Shown here one piece after another: positions 1 through 5,111 of a stretch of DNA of 6,440 bases. This DNA is from JAAERC01 sp032123495 (GTDB lineage Bacteria > Zixibacteria > MSB-5A5 > GN15 > PGXB01): NCBI GenBank assembly GCA_032123495.1, contig JAQBFG010000260.1, positions 1-6,440 on the forward strand. The letters run 5' to 3'. Position numbers and translations under genes: made by a program. The number at the start of each line of letters is the position of its first letter. Position 1 is the first letter of the stretch. Under the pieces are notes generated by a model. The model ran no database searches and was not told where the DNA came from. It saw only the letters and a program-made list of their open reading frames with translations.

Positions 1-455
1 CCGAAATCGAATTTGTCTTTAATTTTTCCGGAAACCGATCCGGCAAAAAGATAATCACCATGAGTCACCTCACGGATTATAACCGGACGATTGCGAGCGG
101 CATCCCAACCGGTAATATTGATCCCGCCGCCACCGAGATAATAAAAATAGAATCCGTACGCTTTAATAGTAGAGTTTTCTTTGTTCCGATTGCTGGTGTA
201 TCCGATAAAATCATGATTAAGAAGCGACCCAAATGTCTCAGCATGCATCGCCGTGATATTTTGCCCACTCAAATAATTCAATCCGGCCGGGTTCCAGTAT
301 CCGGTTGTGGCATCAAACGGTCCCGCGATTGTTGCACCACCCATCGCCAGCGAACGCCCGCCGACACCAAGCGAAAACGACTCCCCGGCATACTTGGCCG
401 AAAAGGCCGAAGTTGCCATCAGAACCGTTAATATCAAAACAAGTAAAGTTTTCAT
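1..455 (-). CDS. PorV/PorQ-family outer-membrane beta-barrel protein, C-terminus cut off by window edge
   Basis: Reading leftward from an ATG at 455-453, an uninterrupted frame of 151 full codons continues to the window edge, so the 3' end is missing. Residues 1-20 form a classic signal peptide: MKT, a hydrophobic stretch, then a cut after AFSA. The mature start has the hallmark of PorV/PorQ (UPF0164-like) proteins: YAGESFSLGVGGRSLAMGG at about 22-40, then DATTGYWNPAGL at 48-59, a phrase strongly typical of the family, and MHAETFG at 70-76. Members are outer-membrane barrels related to FadL; PorV is a shuttle/attachment component of type IX secretion in Bacteroidetes, while many FCB genomes carry several stand-alone paralogues of unknown role. 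The Shine-Dalgarno is weak (AGAG about 4 nt before ATG). It lies downstream of the HMA-protein gene on the same strand, but a terminator separates them, so it is probably its own unit. Family call is firm; a secretion role is not demonstrated. Confidence 0.85.
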   Translation of the reverse strand, partial: MKTLLVLILTVLMATSAFSAKYAGESFSLGVGGRSLAMGGATIAGPFDATTGYWNPAGLNYLSGQNITAMHAETFGSLLNHDFIGYTSNRNKENSTIKAYGFYFYYLGGGGINITGWDAARNRPVIIREVTHGDYLFAGSVSGKIKDKFDF

Positions 456-474
456 AAGCTCTATTATATTGTAC

Positions 475-489
475 GCAAATTATATTTGC
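475..489. promoter_or_regulatory. Perfect 15-nt dyad overlapping the -10 box, possible operator
   Basis: GCAAAT and ATTTGC are exact inverted repeats around a 3-nt centre, covering the proposed -10 hexamer of the PorV-like gene. A repressor bound here would block the promoter. The arms are short and AT-rich, so this is a suggestion only; no regulator gene is visible in the window. Confidence 0.3.
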
Positions 490-508
490 AAGACCAAGCT
501 TTTTTCAA
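479..508 (-). promoter_or_regulatory. Candidate sigma-70-type promoter for the PorV-like gene
   Basis: On the minus strand, TTGAAA (508-503) and a perfect TATAAT (484-479) are separated by 18 nt. The expected start site leaves a leader of roughly 16 nt before the ATG at 455. A second TATAAT (468-463), with TTGCAA 17 nt upstream, lies only 7 nt from the ATG and would give an essentially leaderless transcript, so the distal pair is preferred. It sits between the terminator of the upstream gene and the PorV-like start, the right place for an independent promoter. Inferred from consensus match only; AT-rich DNA produces such matches by chance. Confidence 0.5.
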
Positions 509-532
509 TAAATCAGAGAAGTGGTAAAAGAC

Positions 533-559
533 AAAAAAAAGGCGGACATAACATCCGCC
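533..559 (-). terminator. Intrinsic terminator of the HMA-protein gene
   Basis: On the minus strand a 6-bp stem (GGCGGA / TCCGCC) with a 7-nt loop is followed directly by eight T residues (540-533). It begins about 30 nt after the TAA stop of the HMA-protein gene. Stem, loop and T-run meet the usual pattern for Rho-independent termination, and the site separates that gene from the PorV-like gene downstream. Confidence 0.85.
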
Positions 560-590
560 CTCTTCTTATTTGGTTACAGATGACTAATTT

Positions 591-1121
591 TTAATAATCG
601 CCTTTTGTGGTCTCTTCTGCTTTGGCAGTCTTCATACCGCAAGCCTTAACATTTGTTGCTCCGGCTTCACTGGTAGCCACAGCAGCGATAACCTCAGCTT
701 TGTATCCTTTGCTGGTGACCAATTTGGCCAGATTGGCTGACTCGACTTTGGTTGGGTCAAAACAGACTGTTGCCAAACCGCTCTTATGATCGATCGAAAC
801 AACCTTGATCACACCTTCCTGCTTCATCAAAGCAGTGGTAATCGATGATTCGCAACCGCCGCAGGTCATACCGGAAATGTTAAGAGAAGTAGTTTCACAT
901 TTACCTTTGTAATCACAATCGGCTGTGGCGTTGATCAAACTGCCATCGGTCTTATCTTTGGCGTCAGCCTTGGTTCCACATGGCACAGCGCATGTTTTGG
1001 CGCAGCCAACCGTGGATGTCTTAGCTTTGTCTCCGCCACAAGTTGGGCCAGCCAGAGCAAAATTGCTCATTGCAATAAAAGCAAAAACAACCACGACTGT
1101 TAAAACTAAATTCTTTTTCAC
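591..1121 (-). CDS. Exported cysteine-rich protein with heavy-metal-associated (HMA) domain
   Basis: The 176-residue product starts with a signal peptide (residues 1-24; lysines, a Val/Phe-rich core, cleavage after ALA), so it should act outside the cytoplasm. Residues about 77-146 form an HMA ferredoxin-like fold: the metal-binding loop GMTCGGC (Cys87, Cys90), EGVIKV, DHKSGLATV, and the closing SKGYKAEV. This is the fold of MerP, CopZ and the N-termini of P1B ATPases, which bind soft metals (Cu, Hg, Cd, Zn) through the two cysteines. Before it lies a cysteine-rich segment (Cys28, 40, 44, 48, 69, 75) unlike plain MerP, and two more cysteines follow (120, 161). The start is GTG (1121-1119), with GGAGG 4 nt upstream. 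No ATPase, mer or cop partner gene is visible. The likely role is extracytoplasmic metal binding or transfer; the metal is unknown. HMA assignment is strong. Confidence 0.88.
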   Translation of the reverse strand: MKKNLVLTVVVVFAFIAMSNFALAGPTCGGDKAKTSTVGCAKTCAVPCGTKADAKDKTDGSLINATADCDYKGKCETTSLNISGMTCGGCESSITTALMKQEGVIKVVSIDHKSGLATVCFDPTKVESANLAKLVTSKGYKAEVIAAVATSEAGATNVKACGMKTAKAEETTKGDY

Positions 1122-1125
1122 GATG

Positions 1126-1130
1126 CCTCC
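1126..1130 (-). promoter_or_regulatory. Shine-Dalgarno supporting the GTG start of the HMA protein
   Basis: GGAGG on the minus strand lies 4 nt before the GTG at 1121. The nearby ATG that overlaps this motif is out of frame, and the signal peptide begins exactly at the GTG codon, so GTG is the best start. The spacing is slightly short. Confidence 0.6.
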
Positions 1131-1199
1131 ATTGAGTAGTAATATTGTTGAGTCTTATATAATACTAATTTTGTCCACTTTATCATTTGTTTAATGATT

Positions 1200-1329
1200 T
1201 AACATAATAAAATCGAAAAAGTTCCATATCTCAAGCTTTTTTATATTTTCTTTAGTATAATTAATCGACCCTGTTATTAAGCTATCGGCCTTTTGGCGAG
1301 TAAATGTTTGTTGCCTAACATAATAAAAT
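1200..1329. repeat. 14-bp direct repeat in the divergent spacer (copies 1200-1213 and 1316-1329)
   Basis: TAACATAATAAAAT occurs twice, 116 bp apart, in the 232-bp spacer between the HMA gene (minus) and the flippase-like gene (plus). The right copy ends 24 nt before the flippase start codon. The spacer is strongly AT-rich, must hold promoters for both genes, and has no convincing ORF, RNA gene or terminator. The repeat could be a regulator site or a chance match in AT-rich sequence. I could not fix either promoter with confidence. Confidence 0.4.
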
Positions 1330-1353
1330 TTAATAATTAGTTGTTAATAAGAT

Positions 1354-2322
1354 ATGAAAATTGACACAAAAGTAAAGACAATAATCGGCTGGCTTTTGGC
1401 AATAGCTATCCTCGCCTTTTTAGGGCGAATGTTTTATATCAACCGGGCGGAACTGGCTCAGTGGCAATGGGATATCGATTGGCTGCAAGCTGCAATTTCC
1501 GCTATTTTGCTGTTTTTGGCCTATATTTTTGCCGCAATTGCATGGAAGACAATTATTTATGGATTTGGACACAAAATCGGGTTGTCTGACTCGTTCCGAA
1601 TTGTCTATCTCGCCAATCTTGGAAGATATATTCCCGGCAAGATCTGGCAGGTTTTCGGGATGGTGGCGTTAGCCAAAGAGGTTGGTATTCCGACGCGGAT
1701 ATCGCTGGCGTCATTTGTCCTGGCGCAAGCTTATTCTCTGCCAGCATCATTTATATTGATTCCGATATTTATTGGGAATATCGATTCTATACCTCAACTG
1801 GCGGTTTATAAAAATCTGTTTTATCTTGCGTTTGCTATTTCTTTTTTGGCATTTTTGATTTTGTTTTTCAAACCGGGTGGATTAAGCGGAGCGCTTAATT
1901 GGGTTCTCAAATTATTGAAAAAGGAACCGGTTGAATACAATCCTAAATTTAAAAACAGAATTGCTATTTTTAATTGGTATCTTCTAACATGGACCCTGTT
2001 TGGATTTGCATTTCATTTCTTTCTTGAAGCATTGCTTGCCAATTCAATTTTGCCGCTCAATTATGCAGTCGGAACCTATATCGCAGCCTATATTCTTGGA
2101 TATATTTCCTTTTTATCCCCGGGCGGACTCGGTTTTAGAGAAGGAGTTATGACCGCTCTTTTGACGCCGTTTCTTGGAGTTGGCGTGGCGGTTTCCATTT
2201 CGCTGATTCATCGGGTATGGATAACCTGTGCCGAGGCAATCATTTCGCTTTTCGCTCTTTGGACATACAAATTCAGCACAAAAAAGTCTATAAAACGCGA
2301 AGAACCGGAAGAGCCAGAATAG
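1354..2322 (+). CDS. Flippase-like multi-spanning membrane protein (LPG-synthase TM domain / YbhN-AglD family)
   Basis: A 322-residue inner-membrane protein with about seven to eight hydrophobic spans (approximately 8-29, 44-70, 118-140, 152-172, 205-229, 236-256, 262-284, 285-305) and a charged C-terminal tail rich in Lys then Glu/Pro. Two family signatures are clear: NLGRYIPGKIWQ at 88-99 and SPGGLGFREG at 255-264. They mark the lysylphosphatidylglycerol-synthase transmembrane family (PF03706), whose members include MprF flippase domains and AglD/YbhN-like proteins. Its length fits a stand-alone membrane domain; the C-terminal aminoacyltransferase of MprF is absent. The role is probably lipid or lipid-linked sugar translocation, but the substrate cannot be read from sequence and no glycosyltransferase neighbour helps. 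The ATG has no strong Shine-Dalgarno. No terminator separates it from rocD 133 bp downstream, so read-through is possible. Confidence 0.85.
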   Translation: MKIDTKVKTIIGWLLAIAILAFLGRMFYINRAELAQWQWDIDWLQAAISAILLFLAYIFAAIAWKTIIYGFGHKIGLSDSFRIVYLANLGRYIPGKIWQVFGMVALAKEVGIPTRISLASFVLAQAYSLPASFILIPIFIGNIDSIPQLAVYKNLFYLAFAISFLAFLILFFKPGGLSGALNWVLKLLKKEPVEYNPKFKNRIAIFNWYLLTWTLFGFAFHFFLEALLANSILPLNYAVGTYIAAYILGYISFLSPGGLGFREGVMTALLTPFLGVGVAVSISLIHRVWITCAEAIISLFALWTYKFSTKKSIKREEPEEPE

Positions 2323-2455
2323 CTTAATTGCCAAAAAACCAATATAGCCAATAACAATCAAACTATCCCAAAATATTTTCATTTAGGGGGTTGCCAAAAC
2401 CGCCTATTATATTATGTTAAGGGGCTTGAACTGAAATATAGAAAGGAGTGATACT

Positions 2456-3742
2456 ATGACAGTATCAACAACAAAAGCAAATAAAGGTGGAGTTGGATTT
2501 TCCAATTTCGATGATAAAAAGCTCTTAGAGCTGGATGAAATTTATGGGGCCAATCATTATGGTCGCTTGCAAACTATTATAAGAAAAACAGAAGGTGCCT
2601 GGCTCTATACTGAAGATGGCCGGAAAATCCTTGACTGTTTGGCCGCATACAGCGCTGCCAACCCGGGACATCATCATCCAAAAATCGTCAAGGCATTAGT
2701 TGACGCGTTGGAAAATGGATATGCTTCGGTTGTATCAAACGTTGTTTACACCGACTTACTCTCATTGATGCTTGAAAAAGTATCTTCACTTCCTCCGCAG
2801 CTTGGCCCGCGGTTTGGTAATAACGGCAACAAAACTCTGCCCAAAAACGGTGGGGTCGAATCGGTTGAGACCGCTATTAAAATGGCACGGTACTATGGTT
2901 GGAAAGAGAAAGGTATTGCCGATGGCAAGCAGGAGATTATTGTGTATGATAATAATTTCCATGGCCGGATGATCACGGTGGTATCGTTTTCAACCTCCCC
3001 GAAGTACAAAGAGGGTTTTGGTCCGCTGACACCCGGATTTAAAGCGGCACCATTTGGTGACCTTGACGCTACCGAAAAACTTATCAATGAAAACACCTGC
3101 GGCATTTTGGTCGAACCGATGCAGGGTGAGGGCGGCATGAATATTCCGCCGGAAGGATTCCTGAAAGGTCTCCGTGAACTGGCTGACAAACATAATTTTC
3201 TACTTATGTTTGATGAGATCCAGGTCGGTATGGGTCGGACCGGTAAAACTTTCTGTTTTGAACATGAAAATGTAATTCCTGATGTTTTAATTCTTGGTAA
3301 AGCAATCTCGGGTGGTTTGGTTCCGCTTTCTGTTATGATAACCAATTCATCTTTGATGGATCTCGCATTTAAACCGGGTTCCGATGGTTCCACCTTTGGT
3401 GGATATCCTCTCGCCTGTGCAGCCGGATTAGCTGCCATCGACGTTATGATCAATGAGAAACTACCTCAAAAGAGTTATGCCACCGGCAAGGTTCTCAAGG
3501 AAAAAATCATTGATATAGCATCACGTTCCCCGCATGTCAAAGCGGTGCGCGGGATGGGACTGTTTATCGGAATCGAAGTGAAAAACGGCGACGCGATGTC
3601 ATTCTGTCACAAACTGCTTGATCTCGATATGCTTGCTAACGACAGTCATGGCCATACCATTAGAATCTCTCCGCCATTGATCATCAATGATGATGATATC
3701 GAATATATTTGCGAACGGCTGGAGAAAGTACTGGTAGATTAG
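2456..3742 (+). CDS. rocD: Class III PLP-dependent aminotransferase, probable ornithine aminotransferase
   Basis: The 428-residue product aligns by eye along its length with ornithine-oxo-acid aminotransferases, which convert ornithine and 2-oxoglutarate to glutamate semialdehyde and glutamate in the cytosol. Fold-type I landmarks in order: YSAANPGHHHPKI (65-77), NFHGR (167-171), VEPMQGEGG (219-227), FDEIQVGMGRTGK (252-264, with cofactor-binding Asp253 and Gln256), the Schiff-base lysine Lys282 in LGKAISGG, GSTFGG (311-316), and the carboxylate-binding Arg403 in IRISPP. Positions matching the ornithine-specificity tyrosines of human OAT (Tyr55, Tyr85) are Tyr35 and Tyr65, which favours OAT over acetylornithine or GABA aminotransferases. 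Oddities: an extra loop at about 114-127, and PKNGGVESVE where PMNTGAEAVE is usual. AAAGGAG lies 7 nt before the ATG. A terminator in repeat copy A follows the stop. Class III membership is near certain; exact substrate is likely but unproven. Confidence 0.87.
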   Translation: MTVSTTKANKGGVGFSNFDDKKLLELDEIYGANHYGRLQTIIRKTEGAWLYTEDGRKILDCLAAYSAANPGHHHPKIVKALVDALENGYASVVSNVVYTDLLSLMLEKVSSLPPQLGPRFGNNGNKTLPKNGGVESVETAIKMARYYGWKEKGIADGKQEIIVYDNNFHGRMITVVSFSTSPKYKEGFGPLTPGFKAAPFGDLDATEKLINENTCGILVEPMQGEGGMNIPPEGFLKGLRELADKHNFLLMFDEIQVGMGRTGKTFCFEHENVIPDVLILGKAISGGLVPLSVMITNSSLMDLAFKPGSDGSTFGGYPLACAAGLAAIDVMINEKLPQKSYATGKVLKEKIIDIASRSPHVKAVRGMGLFIGIEVKNGDAMSFCHKLLDLDMLANDSHGHTIRISPPLIINDDDIEYICERLEKVLVD

Positions 3743-3755
3743 ATTTGAATTGTAG

Positions 3756-3802
3756 GTCAGGAGCCCTGCCGTAGGTCCTGAAGAATGAAGGGCGCTCCTG
3801 AC
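3756..3802. repeat. Inverted repeat inside copy A
   Basis: GTCAGGAGC (3756-3764) and GCTCCTGAC (3794-3802) are exact reverse complements; with a one-base bulge the pairing extends through CC/GG. A shorter alternative pairs TCAGGA (3757-3762) with TCCTGA (3776-3781). Such nested, interchangeable arms are common in dispersed intergenic repeats. The left arm is missing from copy B. Confidence 0.7.
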
Positions 3803-3836
3803 AGAAAACTAACTGAAAGTATCCCTACCTCGCTAT

Positions 3837-3867
3837 AAGGCGTGGCTTTAATGGCCACGCCTTTTTT
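3837..3867 (+). terminator. Intrinsic terminator after rocD
   Basis: A 10-bp perfect stem (AAGGCGTGGC / GCCACGCCTT) with a 7-nt loop ends in a six-T run, beginning about 95 nt after the rocD stop. It reads well on the plus strand. On the minus strand only two T residues follow the stem, so it is a weaker terminator for the convergent TraB/GumN gene, whose stop lies 12 nt away. Confidence 0.88.
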
Positions 3868-3879
3868 AGTAAATGATAT

Positions 3880-4743
3880 TTACTTAAATTTTTCGACTTT
3901 ATACCCAAGTTTTTTGAGCTGGGCAATCACACCCTCATCACCGACCAGATGAGCCACACCAACCAACACCAATTCAGTTTCAGGCGTTAGAAGATATTCC
4001 TCGATCTTTGGTACCCAGTTCATATTCCTATCGACTAAAATTGATTGATACAGCTTTGGAAATTGTTTTTTTGTATCTTTTATAAAAAGATCAAACAGAG
4101 CTGTTTCATTTCCTGATTTCCAGGCAGTTACCTGTGCTTTGAATTTCTCATTTAGTTCATTCAAATCATCGATATGATAAGCAATAAATTCGCTTTCATT
4201 GCCTTCGCCCGATGTCGACAGCATATCAACCAGTTCTTCGAGAGTTTCCAATCCTATAACAGGTTTTTTACCGGCGATAGCCTTGCCATAATAATAGGTA
4301 TCAACTCCTTCCTGATCCACTCCCAGTTTTTGCAATCCCATAGCCTCCAGGGTCATAATAATCATCCATGGTTTCATTTGCTTCATTGAAGCAATCGGAA
4401 GACCGCCCGCCGTACAATAATCTTCCAGTTTTTTATACGCGTCCGCAGATATAACGTTGTCGAGAGTAATACTATCTGAATAAGTCGCCTTAGCCATAAC
4501 AGACTGCATAAATTCGGGACTATTTAATTGGGCAATATCGGCTTCAATAATAAGCGTTTTGGATGCATTATATGCCTGATCAAATTCCGGAGGGAACGGA
4601 AAATCTGTCCTATGTAGAGTGTGGATCGCTCCTCCAATATAGGTTTCCGTGGAATCAGTCTTTACAACCCAAAGTGATGTTTCGCACAAAGCCGAGGCCA
4701 CCATTAATAAACACAGCATTAACGATACAATAATCCTCTTCAC
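3880..4743 (-). CDS. Exported TraB/GumN-family protein
   Basis: The 287-residue product has a signal peptide (residues 1-20, ending ASALC; the residue before Cys20 is Leu, so a lipobox is unlikely). The mature protein matches the TraB/GumN family (PF01963) over its full length: LWVVK near the start, GGAIHTLH (37-44) with the first conserved GxxH-type motif, IIEADI (65-70), GVDQEGVDTYY (141-151), GLETLEEL (164-171), VDRNMNW (237-243) and VGVAHLVGDEGV (261-272) with the second conserved histidine (His265), closing with LKKLGYKV. The family is related to Tiki metalloproteases; the conserved GxxH and Glu/Arg residues suggest metal-dependent hydrolase activity, but bacterial functions are mostly unknown. 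The start is GTG (4743-4741), backed by AAAAGGAG. It is convergent with rocD, divergent from the receptor gene, and flanked by both repeat copies. Family call is strong; function is open. Confidence 0.9.
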   Translation of the reverse strand: MKRIIVSLMLCLLMVASALCETSLWVVKTDSTETYIGGAIHTLHRTDFPFPPEFDQAYNASKTLIIEADIAQLNSPEFMQSVMAKATYSDSITLDNVISADAYKKLEDYCTAGGLPIASMKQMKPWMIIMTLEAMGLQKLGVDQEGVDTYYYGKAIAGKKPVIGLETLEELVDMLSTSGEGNESEFIAYHIDDLNELNEKFKAQVTAWKSGNETALFDLFIKDTKKQFPKLYQSILVDRNMNWVPKIEEYLLTPETELVLVGVAHLVGDEGVIAQLKKLGYKVEKFK

Positions 4744-4750
4744 AGATTGT

Positions 4751-4758
4751 CTCCTTTT
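4751..4758 (-). promoter_or_regulatory. Shine-Dalgarno fixing the GTG start of the TraB/GumN gene
   Basis: AAAAGGAG on the minus strand ends 7 nt before the GTG at 4743, an ideal spacing. The signal peptide starts at this codon (K-R then a hydrophobic core), and no in-frame ATG gives a better start. Confidence 0.75.
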
Positions 4759-4904
4759 CTTTAAGATTTTTGATTAAAGATTATCACTACAATTCTATAC
4801 CTAACATGTATCTGATTTATTCATATAAAAAATTACTTTCACAAAAAATATTCGTTTTGAAAATTATTCATCTATAAAATGAACCCATTTTACTCTAAGT
4901 CTTT

Positions 4905-4998
4905 TAGGTCATGACCAGAATATACCCTCCTGACAGAAAACTGCTGAAAGTATCCCTACCTCGCTATAAGGCGTGGCTTAACGGCCACGCCTTTTTTA
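4905..4998 (+). repeat. Intergenic repeat, copy B (shorter form)
   Basis: Second copy of the 3753-3868 element in the same orientation. From CTCCTGACAGAAAACT to the T-run it is nearly identical, whereas the left inverted-repeat section is largely absent: TAGGTCA is followed almost at once by the conserved block. Changes fall in the hairpin loop (TTTAATG versus TTAACG) and at one site upstream, while all 20 stem bases are unchanged. It lies in a divergent spacer, not after a gene. Confidence 0.85.
4968..4997 (+). terminator. Terminator-type hairpin with no upstream plus-strand gene
   Basis: The 10-bp stem AAGGCGTGGC / GCCACGCCTT with a 6-nt loop and six T residues is structurally a strong intrinsic terminator on the plus strand. 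It lies about 115 nt before the receptor start codon and downstream of no plus-strand gene, since the gene to its left points the other way. Its activity would matter only for a transcript starting between about 4744 and 4960. Confidence 0.75.
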
Positions 4999-5027
4999 TG
5001 CTCAGACCATAAATATTTCAATAATAT

Positions 5028-5040
5028 GATTAAACTAATC
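5028..5040. promoter_or_regulatory. Small dyad upstream of the receptor gene
   Basis: GATTA-AAC-TAATC is a perfect inverted repeat 72 nt before the receptor ATG, in the zone where its promoter should lie. TATATT follows shortly after (from 5042) but lacks a convincing -35 partner. It could be an operator half-site pair or a chance AT-rich match. Confidence 0.25.
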
Positions 5041-5111
5041 TGTATATTGATTGTCTAATGGGATAAATAAAACATCGTTTGAAACAGACAACGTTTGTAA
5101 AGGAGAAACAG

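Larger units (their letters stand above)
3753..3868 (+). repeat. Intergenic repeat, copy A (longer form, ends in a terminator hairpin)
   Basis: The right 74 nt (3795-3868) match 4927-4998 in about 70 columns, with two single-base gaps and two substitutions. The left boundary is set at TAGGTCA, also present at the left of copy B. Copy A carries an extra inverted-repeat section between these conserved ends. The matching block includes a 3' terminator hairpin and also about 40 nt upstream of it (such as GAAAGTATCCCTACCTCGCT) that a terminator alone would not need to conserve. It fills the spacer between convergent rocD and the TraB/GumN gene. Confidence 0.85.
4744..5111. other. Divergent 368-bp spacer between TraB/GumN and receptor genes
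   Basis: This spacer must hold the promoters of both divergent genes. Its left part (4760-4900) is very AT-rich without a convincing hexamer pair, ORF or RNA gene. A perfect 10-bp palindrome, GGTCATGACC (4907-4916), sits at the left edge of repeat copy B. The right part (5000-5098) leads to the receptor Shine-Dalgarno (AAAGGAG, 5099-5105) and contains a small dyad at 5028-5040. Confidence 0.6.

Noticed and set aside
60..594. Two plus-strand frames (60-431 and 307-594) that could encode small proteins
   Set aside because: They lie antisense to the PorV-like gene, whose signal peptide and family motifs are unmistakable. Their products are of mixed composition without domains, and the second also runs through the promoter and terminator region.
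1354..2322. Full MprF (lysylphosphatidylglycerol synthase)
   Set aside because: At 322 residues it contains only the membrane domain; the C-terminal aminoacyltransferase domain is absent and the reading frame ends in a charged tail.
2380..2420. Terminator or promoter between the flippase-like gene and rocD
   Set aside because: Only a 4-bp GGTT/AACC hairpin without a T-run is visible, and TTGCCA at 2391 has no -10 partner at acceptable spacing.
2113..3453. Minus-strand frames opposite the flippase-like gene and rocD, the longest 186 codons (2893-3453)
   Set aside because: They are antisense to genes with clear family motifs; their translations have no recognisable domain and no convincing Shine-Dalgarno.
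3753..3868. CRISPR-like repeats (GTAGGTCAGG / GTAGGTCCTG half-units)
   Set aside because: Only two partial half-units are present with no regular spacers, and no cas gene is near.
4683..4743. Lipoprotein signal for the TraB/GumN protein (Cys20 at the end of the signal peptide)
   Set aside because: The residue before the cysteine is Leu, whereas a lipobox needs a small residue there; ordinary signal peptidase I cleavage is more likely.
3753..4998. Composite transposon or MITE pair carrying the TraB/GumN gene
   Set aside because: The repeats are direct, lack terminal inverted repeats at both ends and visible target duplications, and no transposase is present. A dispersed intergenic repeat or local duplication fits better.
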